A DNA stretch of 64,000 nucleotides from Alphaproteobacteria bacterium (GCA_028284945.1 JANQQJ010000024.1:248001-312000), one strand, 5' to 3'; positions 45,314-56,351 are shown, numbered from the stretch's first letter. The notes: generated by a model not told the origin, from the sequence alone. Numbers and translations: made by a program.

Positions 45314-45382
45314 ATTCAATCCTAGTCGCCCATTCCTCGAAGGCATTTGGGGTAGGGCCTGATCCGCTAGCCCGTGAGTTCC

Positions 45383-46774
45383 ATGTCCTTCAAGCGCCGA
45401 TATTGTGCCCCGCTTTGGCTTTTAGCAGCAACGGCCCTGTTATCCGGCTGTGCCTCGGTCCGCGAACCGCTGCCGCGCCCTCAAACACAGACGGCACCAC
45501 CGCCGGAACGGCAGGAAGTCGCGGTGCTGGAGCCGCAGCCCTATACGCTCAATGCGCCGGCCATTGTTATCCCCACGCCGGAAAAATTCGAGCCCGGCAA
45601 AGTCCGCGTCGGATTGCTACTGCCGTTGAGCGGACCCCGGGCGGGCCTGGGCGATATCATGCTGAAGGCTGCCCAGCTGGCCCTTTTTGACGCCGGTGAT
45701 GACAGTATCATCCTGTTGCCCCGCGATACGCGTGGCACGGCAGAGGGCGCCGCAGCGGCGGCCCAGTCCGCTGTCGACGACGGCGCCCGGGTAATCCTGG
45801 GACCGGTCTTTTCCACATCCATTCGCGGCGCGACACCGATTGCCCGCGAATTCGGCGTGCCGCTGATCGGATTTTCGACCGACCGCAGCGTTGCCGGAAA
45901 CGGGGTTTACATTCTGGGGTTCACACCGCAGCAGCAAGTCGACCGGATTATCGGCTTTGCCGCGGCCAATGGACGCAGCCGGATTGCCGCGCTGATTCCC
46001 TATTCCGCTTATGGCGACGCGATCCTTCAGTCCTTGCGGGTGACGGCAAATCGGCGCGGTGTCAGCGTTGTTCAGGTCGAACGCTATGAGGAAGACGAAC
46101 AGCTTCTCTACGATCCGGTCCGCCGCCTGGCGCGCTATGACCGGCGCCAGGCCGAGCTGGAGGCGGAAAAACAAGCGCTCGCCGGCATGGGCGACGATGA
46201 TGACTTCGCCCAGGAATTGCTGACCAGTTTGTCGGCGCGGGACACTTATGGCGGTCTGGCGTTCGATTCGGTGTTCATTCCGGCTGGCGGGGCGATGCTG
46301 CGGGCGCTGGCGCCCTTGCTCTTCTATTATGATGTCGACCCCCGCCGGGTTCAGTATCTGGGAACTGGCCTTTGGGACGACCCGGGCCTGAGCCGGGAAC
46401 CGGCACTGGACGGCGCCTGGTACGCAGGGCCGCCGCCCGAATCGGCCTCTTTATTCCGGTCGCATTTCCAGAATACCTATCGCGCACGGCCACCGCGTGT
46501 CGCCAGCCTGGCCTATGATTCGGTTGCGCTGGTCGCTGCCCTGTTGCGGCAGAACCCGAACGACCCCTTCGGCTTTCAGAACCTGACCAACCCGAAGGGT
46601 TTTGCCGGGATCGACGGCGTTTTCCGGCTGGGCACCAATGGCGTCGCCGAACGCGGCCTGGCCGTGATTGAGATTTCCCCGGACGGCACCGCCTTGATCG
46701 ACAACGCCCCCGTCAGCTTCACCACGATTACCGTGACCCCGGCACAATCTCTGGAAAGCCTGCAGAACAATTAA
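45383..46774 (+). CDS. LpoA-like penicillin-binding-protein activator lipoprotein
   Basis: A 463-residue predicted lipoprotein with a periplasmic-binding-protein (type I, Leu/Ile/Val-binding-like) fold. Signal peptide and lipobox: LAATALLSGC. The body starts with VRVGLLLPLSGPRAGLGDIMLKAAQLALFD and continues with ILGPVFSTSIRGATPIARE. The N-terminal TPR part of gamma-proteobacterial LpoA is missing, as is common in Alphaproteobacteria. In LpoA this fold activates PBP1A from the outer membrane; the same role is inferred. ATG 45383 chosen; a GTG at 45374 is also possible. Confidence 0.85.
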   Translation: MSFKRRYCAPLWLLAATALLSGCASVREPLPRPQTQTAPPPERQEVAVLEPQPYTLNAPAIVIPTPEKFEPGKVRVGLLLPLSGPRAGLGDIMLKAAQLALFDAGDDSIILLPRDTRGTAEGAAAAAQSAVDDGARVILGPVFSTSIRGATPIAREFGVPLIGFSTDRSVAGNGVYILGFTPQQQVDRIIGFAAANGRSRIAALIPYSAYGDAILQSLRVTANRRGVSVVQVERYEEDEQLLYDPVRRLARYDRRQAELEAEKQALAGMGDDDDFAQELLTSLSARDTYGGLAFDSVFIPAGGAMLRALAPLLFYYDVDPRRVQYLGTGLWDDPGLSREPALDGAWYAGPPPESASLFRSHFQNTYRARPPRVASLAYDSVALVAALLRQNPNDPFGFQNLTNPKGFAGIDGVFRLGTNGVAERGLAVIEISPDGTALIDNAPVSFTTITVTPAQSLESLQNN

Positions 46775-46852
46775 GAGAGTTAAGGGTGAATGTTGTCTCA
46801 TGGCTGAATCTGTGGGACACACAGCACAAGACATGTCTCGGGGAATCAATCG

Positions 46853-48172
46853 ATGAACAAACTGCCTAATCAAGACCTCAGCGTTATGAAATGCCCGCGC
46901 ACGCTGGAGGATGTTGATCTGTTTTCACCGGGTGCGCAGGAGCACTGGTATGACGCCTATCCGATCCTGCATGCCGAATCACCGGTGGTGCGCCTGCCGG
47001 GTGAAGGTCTGTTTCCCGGGAGCGACGCCTATATCCTGACCAAATATGCCGATATCGCCCGCGTGGTGAAGGACTGGGAACGTTACCCGCCGACCCTGTC
47101 GCTGTTTGTCGAGCAAGCCGCCGACGTCGATGAGAACGACCCCGGCGCGCTGGTCAATGCGATGCAGATTTCGATCCGCACCTTGCGGCCCAATCCGGAA
47201 ATGTGGCGCGCGCACCGGCAGGAACTGACAGACCCCTGGGTCGGCCCCGGGGCTGTCCGCCACACCGAAATGATCACCAAGCTGGTCGACGATCTGATCG
47301 ACAAATGGATCGACCGGGGTGAGGTGGAGTTCATTCACGAATTTGCCCGCCCATTGCCGCAGATGGTGATGGCCAATGTGCTCGGTTTCCCGCTGGAGGA
47401 CCTTGAACAACAGGCAAAATGGGGCAACGCGCAGGTAAAGTCCTTCGTCTATGGGCGCGGCCACAACAACAAGTTGACCCAGGAAGAGATGGAAGAGCAA
47501 TTCGCCATCCTGGCTGGCTTCAACGAATACGTCCTCGACAAGGTGAAGGAACGCCGCAAGAACCCCAAGGAAGACATGATCACCTTCCTGACCGACGTTA
47601 CCTATAGCCCGCTCGACCGCAAGCTGACCGACATGGAAATCGTCGGCGTCGTCTACGCCATGGTGATTGGCGGGCTGGAGACCACGCAATATGCGCTGGA
47701 AGAACAGGCCCAGCTGCTCTGTGAAAATCCGGACACATGGGACGCGCTGAAAGCAGACCGCAGCAAGCTGCGCCACTTTACCGAAGAGGGCATGCGGCTC
47801 CGCTCCCCGACACAGGGCCTGTCCACCCGGCTGACCAGCCAGGACGAAGACTTCCAGGGCGTTACGGTTCCGAAAGGGTCATTGCTTCACCTTCGCTGGG
47901 CTGCCGGCAATGTCGACCCGGAAGAATGGGGCGAATGCCCGATGGAGATCGACCTGAACCGCAAGGGCGTCGCCCGGCACCTGACCTTCTCGCAAGGGCC
48001 GCGCGTGTGCCCCGGCGCCGGTATTTCGCGGCTGGAGCAGATGATCGCCTGGCAGCGGCTGTTTGAGCGGCTCGACAAGATCGAATATGGCGATGGCAAT
48101 ACGTTCCTGCACCAGCCCGGCATCATGCTCGGCACCTTCAACCTGCACCTGAAGTTCCAGAAAGCGGTTTAG
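46853..48172 (+). CDS. Cytochrome P450
   Basis: A 439-residue soluble bacterial P450. Heme ligand Cys386 lies in FSQGPRVCPG (379-388); the I-helix oxygen-binding motif is GGLETT (273-278); the K-helix ExxR is E312-R315. No membrane anchor, so it is a class I-type enzyme needing ferredoxin and reductase. Neither partner is in the window, so the substrate cannot be read from context. Preceded by a 78-bp gap holding a 10-bp palindrome AGACATGTCT near 46829. Convergent with hemW (overlap 4 bp). Confidence 0.95.
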   Translation: MNKLPNQDLSVMKCPRTLEDVDLFSPGAQEHWYDAYPILHAESPVVRLPGEGLFPGSDAYILTKYADIARVVKDWERYPPTLSLFVEQAADVDENDPGALVNAMQISIRTLRPNPEMWRAHRQELTDPWVGPGAVRHTEMITKLVDDLIDKWIDRGEVEFIHEFARPLPQMVMANVLGFPLEDLEQQAKWGNAQVKSFVYGRGHNNKLTQEEMEEQFAILAGFNEYVLDKVKERRKNPKEDMITFLTDVTYSPLDRKLTDMEIVGVVYAMVIGGLETTQYALEEQAQLLCENPDTWDALKADRSKLRHFTEEGMRLRSPTQGLSTRLTSQDEDFQGVTVPKGSLLHLRWAAGNVDPEEWGECPMEIDLNRKGVARHLTFSQGPRVCPGAGISRLEQMIAWQRLFERLDKIEYGDGNTFLHQPGIMLGTFNLHLKFQKAV

Positions 48173-49338
48173 GCGAGCAACGCTTCAATCACTGCATTGA
48201 GCACAGGAAAGCCCTGATCCGTCGCCTGAAGATATTCATTTCGGATACGGATCAATCCCTGTTCCAAAAGGGATTCTAGGGCATCTCCATCGACAATCTG
48301 GTCGAAGGACTTGCCTGATAGCGCTTCAAGCCGGGTGATCGAAACCCCTTCTGCCGTGCGCAGGCCCATCATGATCATCTCTTCGGCGCACGCGTCGGGC
48401 GGGACGGGATCGAACGTCTCACGGCCATGGCCCTGCGCTTCGACCAGCGCCAGCCAGCTTTCCGGCTTACGCCGGTCGGCAGTGGCAACAACGCCGTTTT
48501 CCAGATGCAGCCGGCCATGAGCACCGGGGCCGATGCCCGCATATTCGCCATAACGCCAATAGGTCATGTTGTGCCGGCTTTCGCCGCCAGGCCGCGCATG
48601 ATTTGAAATTTCATAGGCCGGAAGGCCTGCCCCGGCGCACATCTGCTGGGTGAGTTCGTAGAGCGCCGCCCCGGTATCCTCGTCAGGAATTTGCAGGTGA
48701 CCTGCGCGCCAGGCGGCATGAAAGGCTGTACCCGGCTCCATGGTCAGCTGATACATCGACAGGTGGTCACCCGCCATCTCAAGCGCCTCGGCCAGCTCGA
48801 TTTCCCAGTCGGATTGTGTCTGACCGGGCCGTGCGTAAATCAGATCGAAGGAAAAACGCGGGAAATTGTCCCGGGCGATGGCGACCGCATCGCGCGCTTC
48901 ATCGGCGCTATGCCCACGGCCCAAGGCCTTCAGGTCAGGATCATTGAGCGCCTGCACACCGACGGAGGCGCGATTGATTCCCGCTTTGACAAAGTCGCGA
49001 AACCGCGCGGCCTCAATGCTTGTCGGATTGGCCTCCAGCGTGATTTCAACATCGTCCGCCAAGCCCCATTGTTCACCGACCCGGTCGATGACGGCCCCCG
49101 CAGTTGCGGGGTCCATCAACGAGGGCGTTCCCCCGCCGAAAAAGATGCTGGTGACCGTGCGGCCCGGGGTGATCGCCGCGATATGGTCGACTTCCGTCAG
49201 AAGCGCCGCGCGCCAGCGGGCCTGATCCACCCTCTCGCGGACGTGGCTGTTGAAATCGCAATAGGGGCACTTCTGCAGGCAGAAGGGCCAATGGACATAG
49301 ACCCCGAACTCTGGCCGTTCAGCCTTTGAAACAGGCAT
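48169..49338 (-). CDS. hemW: Radical-SAM heme chaperone HemW
   Basis: A 389-residue radical-SAM protein. The cluster motif is CLQKCPYC (C-x3-C-x2-C) and [20 protein letters not shown] carries the HNxxYW motif that separates heme chaperone HemW from coproporphyrinogen oxidase HemN. Start ATG 49338 ([20 protein letters not shown]) overlaps rdgB by 20 bp; further upstream codons are antisense-like and unlikely. HemW inserts heme into respiratory proteins. The rph-rdgB-hemW order is widely conserved. Confidence 0.94.
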   Translation of the reverse strand: MPVSKAERPEFGVYVHWPFCLQKCPYCDFNSHVRERVDQARWRAALLTEVDHIAAITPGRTVTSIFFGGGTPSLMDPATAGAVIDRVGEQWGLADDVEITLEANPTSIEAARFRDFVKAGINRASVGVQALNDPDLKALGRGHSADEARDAVAIARDNFPRFSFDLIYARPGQTQSDWEIELAEALEMAGDHLSMYQLTMEPGTAFHAAWRAGHLQIPDEDTGAALYELTQQMCAGAGLPAYEISNHARPGGESRHNMTYWRYGEYAGIGPGAHGRLHLENGVVATADRRKPESWLALVEAQGHGRETFDPVPPDACAEEMIMMGLRTAEGVSITRLEALSGKSFDQIVDGDALESLLEQGLIRIRNEYLQATDQGFPVLNAVIEALLA

Positions 49339-49918
49339 CGAGCAACTGCCGGAACGCATCGGCCCGGTGGCTGATCGCATGTTTGGCGTCCGGCTCCATC
49401 TCACCAAAGGTGATGTTATAGCCGTCGGCAACAAACACCGGATCGTACCCGAAGCCCCGGTCGCCGCGCGGCGGCCAGACCAGGGCGCCATGGACATAGC
49501 CTTCGAAGGTCTCCATATGACCATCCGGCCAGGCCAGCGTCAGCGCGCAGGTGAAATGGGCGCTGCGGTCGGTTTTTCCGGCCAATGCGGCCTCAACCTT
49601 TTCCATGGCCACGGCAAAGTCTTTGCCGGGCCCCGCCCAGCGCGCCGAATAGATCCCCGGATCACCGCCCAGCGCATGAATCACCAGGCCCGAATCGTCT
49701 GCCAGCGCGGGAAGGTTGGCAGCGGTGGCTGCGGCCAATGCCTTCAGTTCTGCATTGGCCTTGAACGTCGTGCCGGTTTCTTCGGGTTCATCAAGCCCCA
49801 GCTCACCGGCGGAAACAGCCTCGATCTCAAGCGGCCGCAACAGGTCACCGATCTCCCGGACCTTGCCGGGGTTATGGCTCGCGACCACCAGCCGGTCGCC
49901 CTCGAACCGGCGAGTCAT
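49319..49918 (-). CDS. rdgB: XTP/dITP pyrophosphatase (RdgB/HAM1 family)
   Basis: A 199-residue house-cleaning nucleotide hydrolase removing dITP, XTP and similar bases. Signatures: [58 protein letters not shown] in part, and [13 protein letters not shown] 49918 overlaps the rph stop by one base (TGATG). Complete and standard length. Confidence 0.96.
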   Translation of the reverse strand: MTRRFEGDRLVVASHNPGKVREIGDLLRPLEIEAVSAGELGLDEPEETGTTFKANAELKALAAATAANLPALADDSGLVIHALGGDPGIYSARWAGPGKDFAVAMEKVEAALAGKTDRSAHFTCALTLAWPDGHMETFEGYVHGALVWPPRGDRGFGYDPVFVADGYNITFGEMEPDAKHAISHRADAFRQLLDACFKG

Positions 49919-50637
49919 CAGGCTTTTCCGATCGCCTCTTGCTGCAGCGCGACCAGTTCGCCCACGCCTTTTTTCGCCAGCGACAGCAGGGTCATGAACG
50001 CGTCTTCAGCAAAGGGTTCTTCTTCTGCGGTACCCTGAATCTCAACGATCCCATGATTGCCGGTCAGAACAAAATTGGCGTCGGCCTGGGCGTTGGAATC
50101 CTCCGGATAGTCAAGATCGAGGACCGGCACACCGTCAAAAATCCCGCAGGAAACAGCGGCCACATGATCGGTCAACGGCACCTCATCAATCAGGCCGCGT
50201 TCCACCATGTTCTGGAAACACAGATGCAGTGCGACATAGCCGCCGGTGATCGAGGCCGTGCGGGTGCCGCCATCGGCTTGAATCACATCGCAGTCGACGA
50301 CGATCTGACGTTCCCCCATCTTCGACATATCGGTCACCGCGCGCAGGCTGCGCCCGATCAGCCGTTGAATCTCCTGGGTGCGGCCGGACTGCTTGCCCCG
50401 GGCAGCTTCGCGGCTGCCCCTGGTATGGGTCGCACGCGGCAGCATGCCATATTCACCGGTCACCCAACCGCCACCGGAACCGCGCAGGAACCGCGGCACG
50501 CCTTCATCCAGCGAGGCAGTGCACAACACATGGGTACCGCCAAAACGGATAAGGCACGAGCCTTCTGCATAGGGGGAGAATCCGGTTTCCAATGTCACGG
50601 TGCGGAGCTGATCCGCCGCGCGGCCTGATGGGCGCAT
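49918..50637 (-). CDS. rph: Ribonuclease PH
   Basis: A 239-residue phosphorolytic 3'-5' exoribonuclease that trims tRNA 3' ends. Signatures: [41 protein letters not shown] and the phosphate/active-site [20 protein letters not shown]; later [22 protein letters not shown] 50637 with AAGGA upstream. Starts the rph-rdgB-hemW run; divergent from hrcA. Confidence 0.97.
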   Translation of the reverse strand: MRPSGRAADQLRTVTLETGFSPYAEGSCLIRFGGTHVLCTASLDEGVPRFLRGSGGGWVTGEYGMLPRATHTRGSREAARGKQSGRTQEIQRLIGRSLRAVTDMSKMGERQIVVDCDVIQADGGTRTASITGGYVALHLCFQNMVERGLIDEVPLTDHVAAVSCGIFDGVPVLDLDYPEDSNAQADANFVLTGNHGIVEIQGTAEEEPFAEDAFMTLLSLAKKGVGELVALQQEAIGKA

Positions 50638-50705
50638 GCTGTTTTCCTTGCTGGGTGAGTCTGGCGCGGGTTCTATCGCGCGGGTGGACCGCCGTCCAGC
50701 CCGCG

Positions 50706-50734
50706 TTGACGGGGTTGATGGTTCCTCCTACATA
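50706..50734 (+). promoter_or_regulatory. Promoter of hrcA, placed for a leaderless mRNA
   Basis: TTGACG (50706-50711), 17-bp spacer, TACATA (50729-50734). The expected start of transcription, about 7 nt after the -10 box, falls at 50741-50743, which is the hrcA ATG itself. There is no ribosome-binding site before the ATG, so a leaderless transcript is likely. Confidence 0.6.
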
Positions 50735-50742
50735 GTCGAACG

Positions 50743-51777
50743 ATGATCGAAGATTTCAACCAGCGCACGCGGGATATTTTTCGCGGCATCGTTGAGAACT
50801 ACCTCGACACCGGGGCACCGGTCGGGTCACGCACGCTTGCGCACCAGCTGGACCTGAACCTGTCACCCGCCAGCATTCGCAATGTAATGGCCGATCTGGA
50901 AGATGCCGGGCTGCTTTATGCGCCGCATACCTCGGCCGGGCGCCTGCCGACGGAGCAAGGCCTGCGTATGTTTGTCGACGGCCTGTTGGAACTGGGCAAC
51001 CTGTCGCAGGATGAGCGCAGCGCCATCGAAGGCCGCTTTGCGGCGGGCGGCCGCGCCCTGGAAGGCGTGCTGAACGAGGCCTCTGCGCTGCTGTCCGGCC
51101 TGTCGCACGCAGCCGGGCTGGTCGTCGCGCCGAAATTCAACAGCCCGATTCGCCATGTGGATTTCGTCAGCCTAAGCCCCACCCAGGCTCTGGCGGTGCT
51201 GGTCACCGAAGACGGCCAGGTTGAAAACCGGATCATGGAATTACCCGCCGGCATGATGCCGTCCACCTTGACCCGCGCCAGCAATTATCTGAGCGCCCGG
51301 CTGACCGGCAAAACCCTGGAAGAAGCCAAGCTGGCGATCACCGAAGAGCTGCACCAGCATCAGGCGCAGCTTGATGAGTTGAGCGCCAAGGTGGCCGAAG
51401 AGGGGCTCGCGATCCTGTCCGGTGAGGGCGGCGACCAGATCCTTATCGTCCATGGCCAAAGCCACCTGCTGGAAGATCTGCAGGCGGCTGAAGACCTGGA
51501 ACGAATCAGAAAACTGATCGAGGACCTTGAAAACAAGCGCGACTTCCTACATTTGCTGGACCTGGCCAACGAGGCCCGGGGTGTTCGTATCTTTATCGGG
51601 TCGGAAAACCAGCTGTTCAGCTTGTCCGGATCGTCGCTGATTTTGGCGCCCTATAAGAACGAACAGCGCAATGTTGTTGGGGTGGTTGGCGTCATCGGAC
51701 CCACCCGCATCAACTATGCCCGGGTGGTGCCGATGGTGGATTATACGGCCCGCGTCGTGGGCAGGCTTTTAAGCTGA
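50743..51777 (+). CDS. hrcA: Heat-inducible transcription repressor HrcA
   Basis: A 344-residue repressor of chaperonin genes. The winged helix covers about 1-75 (TRDIFRGIVENYLDTGAPVGSRTLA, then ASIRNVMADLEDAGLLYAPHTSAGRLPTEQGLR); a GAF-like domain and the dimer insert follow. HrcA binds CIRCE inverted repeats, usually at groESL; no CIRCE was seen here. Followed by grpE after 8 bp, with the stop overlapping grpE's ribosome-binding site. Confidence 0.96.
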   Translation: MIEDFNQRTRDIFRGIVENYLDTGAPVGSRTLAHQLDLNLSPASIRNVMADLEDAGLLYAPHTSAGRLPTEQGLRMFVDGLLELGNLSQDERSAIEGRFAAGGRALEGVLNEASALLSGLSHAAGLVVAPKFNSPIRHVDFVSLSPTQALAVLVTEDGQVENRIMELPAGMMPSTLTRASNYLSARLTGKTLEEAKLAITEELHQHQAQLDELSAKVAEEGLAILSGEGGDQILIVHGQSHLLEDLQAAEDLERIRKLIEDLENKRDFLHLLDLANEARGVRIFIGSENQLFSLSGSSLILAPYKNEQRNVVGVVGVIGPTRINYARVVPMVDYTARVVGRLLS

Positions 51778-51785
51778 GGACCAAC

Positions 51786-52487
51786 ATGATCGACGAAGAA
51801 AAAAATAAGCCCGCCGAAGACAAGGCGGCAGCATCTGACCCTGAGACCCCGCCCGTAGACGGCGAGGATATCGAGACGCTTGAGCCGGAAGAAGAAATCG
51901 AGCTTGAGCTCAGCGAAACCGAGACGCTGGAAGCCCGGCTAAAGCGCGCACATAAGGAAGTCGACGAGCTGAAAGACAAGGTACTGCGTGCCTTGGCGGA
52001 GAATGAAAATATTCGCCGCCGCGGGTCACGGGAACGCGAAGATGCGTCCAAATATGCGATCAGCAACTTTGCCCGCGATCTGTTGTCGGTGGCTGACAAT
52101 CTGGGCCGTGCGCTTGACGCCCTGCCGGAAAACGCCAAAGAGGACAAGAACCTGGGCAGCTTTGTCGAAGGCGTGGAACTGACGGGCCGGGAACTGGTTA
52201 CCGTGTTCGAAAAGCACGGCATCAAAGAAGTGAAGCCGCATGGCGATACCTTCGACCATAATCTGCATCAGGCCATGTTTGAGGTCGAAGATGCCGACAA
52301 ACCCCACGGCACCGTCACCGAGGTCATGCAAATTGGCTATACGCTGGGCAATCGCCTGCTGCGCCCCGCCATGGTGGGCGTGACCAAACGGCCCAAGCCG
52401 CCGGAAGAGCCAAAGGCTGAGGAGCCGGAGGCTGAAGAAGCTACCGACGCAGAGGCAGAAAACGAATCAAACCCCAACGCTAATTAG
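51786..52487 (+). CDS. grpE: Nucleotide exchange factor GrpE
   Basis: A 233-residue cofactor that releases ADP from DnaK. An acidic disordered N-terminus is followed by a long coiled coil (about 55-110) and the beta-domain ending in HGTVTEVMQIGYTLGNRLLRPAMV, the GrpE signature. The C-terminal 35 residues are an unusual Glu/Ala/Pro-rich tail. Translation coupled to hrcA. A repeat element begins 3 bp after the stop. dnaK follows only after three genes on the other strand. Confidence 0.96.
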   Translation: MIDEEKNKPAEDKAAASDPETPPVDGEDIETLEPEEEIELELSETETLEARLKRAHKEVDELKDKVLRALAENENIRRRGSREREDASKYAISNFARDLLSVADNLGRALDALPENAKEDKNLGSFVEGVELTGRELVTVFEKHGIKEVKPHGDTFDHNLHQAMFEVEDADKPHGTVTEVMQIGYTLGNRLLRPAMVGVTKRPKPPEEPKAEEPEAEEATDAEAENESNPNAN

Positions 52488-52490
52488 GCT

Positions 52491-52573
52491 GTCATTCCGG
52501 CGAAGGCCGGAATCCAGTCAGACGTATTCGCTGCTCCTCTGTTGGTCTGGACCCCGGCCTTCGCCGGGGTGAC
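52491..52573. repeat. Paired-hairpin intergenic repeat (family B)
   Basis: Two facing hairpins: ATTCCGGC/GCCGGAAT with a GAAG loop (left unit 52491-52517) and CCCCGGC/GCCGGGG with a CTTC loop (right unit 52547-52573). The two 27-nt units are inverted copies with a few differences (GTCATTCCGG at the left and CCGGGGTGAC at the right). It fills the gap between the convergent grpE and cupin genes and may act as bidirectional terminator or mRNA stabiliser. Confidence 0.8.
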
Positions 52574-52576
52574 GGC

Positions 52577-53005
52577 CTAGAAGCCTCTCGGCATCCGCCC
52601 CTCAGGCGCCATCTCAAATGCTGAGAATTCAAACCCCGGCGCGACGGCGCAGCCGACCAGCGACCAATGGCCCTGTGGTTCGGCGGATTGCCAGGCACGC
52701 GGCGGCACGATCGCTTGTGGCCGTTGGCCCAGGTCAAGAGCCGTCCCCAGTAAGTGGCGCTGGGCAGGCTGACCGTCTTCAGCGATCTGCAGCAGCATGG
52801 GCGCACCACCATGGAAGTTCCAGACTTCGGTCGTATCGATGCGGTGCCAGTGCGACCGCTCACCCTCTCTCAACAGGTAGTAGATCGACGTGACCGGGCT
52901 GCGTCCTTCGGCCCCAAGTGGATCCGCGCGATGGATTTCCTTGAAATAGCCGCCTTCCGGATGCGGCTCGAGACCCAGCGCGGCAATGACCTCTTCAGCG
53001 GTCAT
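52577..53005 (-). CDS. DUF985-type cupin protein
   Basis: A 142-residue cupin of the DUF985 group. Signatures: LGLEPHPEGGYFKEIHRA at the N-terminus, IYYLLREGERSHWHRIDTTEVWNFH (cupin motif 1 with metal-binding-like His/Glu) and LVGCAVAPGFEFSAFEMA near the C-terminus. The activity is not established. ATG 53005 overlaps the stop of the PCu(A)C gene by one base (TGATG), so it is translationally coupled to it. Confidence 0.88.
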   Translation of the reverse strand: MTAEEVIAALGLEPHPEGGYFKEIHRADPLGAEGRSPVTSIYYLLREGERSHWHRIDTTEVWNFHGGAPMLLQIAEDGQPAQRHLLGTALDLGQRPQAIVPPRAWQSAEPQGHWSLVGCAVAPGFEFSAFEMAPEGRMPRGF

Positions 53006-53661
53006 CAGCTTGCAGGCTCTGTTGATAAGAGCACACAAATGGGATCGTTCCTCCAGGCGGGAACCCCGACGGGAACCTCAATCTCAATTTCGCCCGCTGT
53101 TTCAAATTGAAGAGTAAGCATAATTGCGTTGCCTTCTTCTACCCCTTCGGTGGTGCCAAAGAGCATGACGTGATCCCCACCAGGTTCCAGTTCAATTGTT
53201 TCTCCGGACCCAATCAGAATGTCTGCGACCTGCCGCATAATCATACTGCCGCCCTCAAGCTTATGAGTATGAAGCTCTACTTTTTCAGCTGCTGATGTCG
53301 CAACACCAATCAGCCTGTCGTCAGGACCCAGGTTGCGAATCGAAAAGTAAGCTGAAGACGGACGGTCCGGTACGGGGTTGGGACGCGCCCAGGCCGCTCC
53401 GATCAAAAGCAATGAGGGATTCCCAGAGTCATCGTGCCTGCGTGATTGGAGACAGCGCCTCGCCATGTTGACAAGTTCGGCGGGCGAGTTGACGGACCGC
53501 GAGCCAATGTCCGTTTCGATCAGAAGGTGTTGTCCCCCTGTCAGGTCCAATCCAAGATTGGACTCAGGCCCTCCGGTGGCAGAACTATTACTATCAGGGT
53601 TCGAACAGCCGGCCAGCAGCAACCCAAGGAGGAGTATCGAGACTGAGACGCGCACATTCAC
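53005..53661 (-). CDS. PCu(A)C copper-chaperone lipoprotein with SecD-like N-terminal segment
   Basis: A 218-residue predicted lipoprotein (lipobox LLAGC, Cys19). Residues 35-51 read NLGLDLTGGQHLLIETD, which closely resembles the start of the periplasmic P1 region of SecD. From about residue 88 a PCu(A)C (DUF461) domain follows: AAWARPNPVPDRPSSAYF, with H131, H133, M140, M142, and H164/M166 in GGDHVMLFG as copper-ligand candidates. PCu(A)C proteins deliver Cu(I) to cytochrome oxidase. About 48% G+C in its middle, lower than neighbouring genes. Adjacent paralogue at 53707. Confidence 0.87.
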   Translation of the reverse strand: MNVRVSVSILLLGLLLAGCSNPDSNSSATGGPESNLGLDLTGGQHLLIETDIGSRSVNSPAELVNMARRCLQSRRHDDSGNPSLLLIGAAWARPNPVPDRPSSAYFSIRNLGPDDRLIGVATSAAEKVELHTHKLEGGSMIMRQVADILIGSGETIELEPGGDHVMLFGTTEGVEEGNAIMLTLQFETAGEIEIEVPVGVPAWRNDPICVLLSTEPAS

Positions 53662-53706
53662 TGGCTGTCAGGCCCTTTGCCGATAATATGCCGACCGCTA
53701 GGACAT

Positions 53707-54228
53707 TTAGTGCGAGGAATGAGAGGAGTGATCGGGCTGCATCTCTGGCTCACCGACGGTCACTGAAACCTCAATGTCGCCCGCCTCGCGGAACGTCAAG
53801 GTGATCGGAAATTGCGTCAATTCAGCAAGCCCCTCATCCGAGCCGAACAGCATAAGATGGTCACCACCCGGTTGAAGTTTGAGCGGGGCGCCTGGTGAAA
53901 ACGCAAAGGAGTCGACCTGTATCATCTGCATCATGCCGTCTTTGTGCTCATGCGTGTGTAGCTCTGCGCGCTCGGCAATGGGCGTTGAAACCCCGATGAG
54001 TTCTTCATCGATGGGTGACGTGGCCGAAAGATAAACCGCAGCGGGGCGGCCCGGAATGGGATTAACCCGTGCCCACACGTCCATGATGGCAATGTGCTCA
54101 TCAACTGACTCATCGCTACTTGGTTCGCTGACCGTCTCGGGTTCAGGTGGGTCGTCCACACCACACGCACCCAGCGCTAAAACCATCGCACCCAAAACCA
54201 TCAAATTTGAAACACGCATCGTCATCAC
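53707..54228 (-). CDS. PCu(A)C copper-chaperone lipoprotein with His-rich tail
   Basis: A 173-residue predicted lipoprotein (lipobox ALGAC, Cys22) with an acidic linker, then a PCu(A)C domain: DVWARVNPIPGRPAAVYLSA, H91, H93, M99-M102, and H124/M126 in GGDHLMLFG. The tail HSSHSSH could bind additional copper. It is a paralogue of the protein at 53005-53661, differing by the lack of the SecD-like segment. GTG start at 54228 with AAGG 8 nt upstream; ATG at 54225 or 54219 are alternatives. No cytochrome oxidase genes are near. Confidence 0.88.
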   Translation of the reverse strand: MMTMRVSNLMVLGAMVLALGACGVDDPPEPETVSEPSSDESVDEHIAIMDVWARVNPIPGRPAAVYLSATSPIDEELIGVSTPIAERAELHTHEHKDGMMQMIQVDSFAFSPGAPLKLQPGGDHLMLFGSDEGLAELTQFPITLTFREAGDIEVSVTVGEPEMQPDHSSHSSH

Positions 54229-54285
54229 CCGCTAACCCTTAGAACACAAGCCATTCAACGGCCTGAGGAAAATTAAGCACCACCG

Positions 54286-54315
54286 CTTGTAGGCCGTTTC
54301 GGCGGTCACTATATA
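54286..54315 (+). promoter_or_regulatory. Promoter candidate for dnaK (sigma-70 / sigma-32-like)
   Basis: TTGTAG (54287-54292), 17-bp spacer, TATATA (54310-54315). Read from 54286 it also has CTTG with a downstream ACTATAT, partly like the alphaproteobacterial RpoH consensus CTTG-N17/18-CYTATNTNNG but with mismatches. A leader of about 90 nt would follow. Confidence 0.6.
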
Positions 54316-54414
54316 GCGTCGGTACAAAAACCAAACACAGTTTGGGTCGCAGGAAACCGGAAACCGGTTCGGTGCATGACGTGGCTGCGCCGGTTTGCCA
54401 GGAGGAAGAAGAAA

Positions 54415-56334
<1,920 letters not shown>

Positions 56335-56351
56335 AGTTCATATAGTGCCGA

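Noticed and set aside
46829-46838. AGACATGTCT as a P450 operator
   Set aside because: A 10-bp palindrome alone is too likely by chance, and no matching promoter boxes were found.
49339-49524. 62-residue N-terminal extension of HemW
   Set aside because: It runs through rdgB in another frame; the family starts just before the radical-SAM cluster motif.
54229-54414. CIRCE element for HrcA before dnaK
   Set aside because: No TTAGCACTC-N9-GAGTGCTAA-like repeat is present here or elsewhere in the gaps I read.
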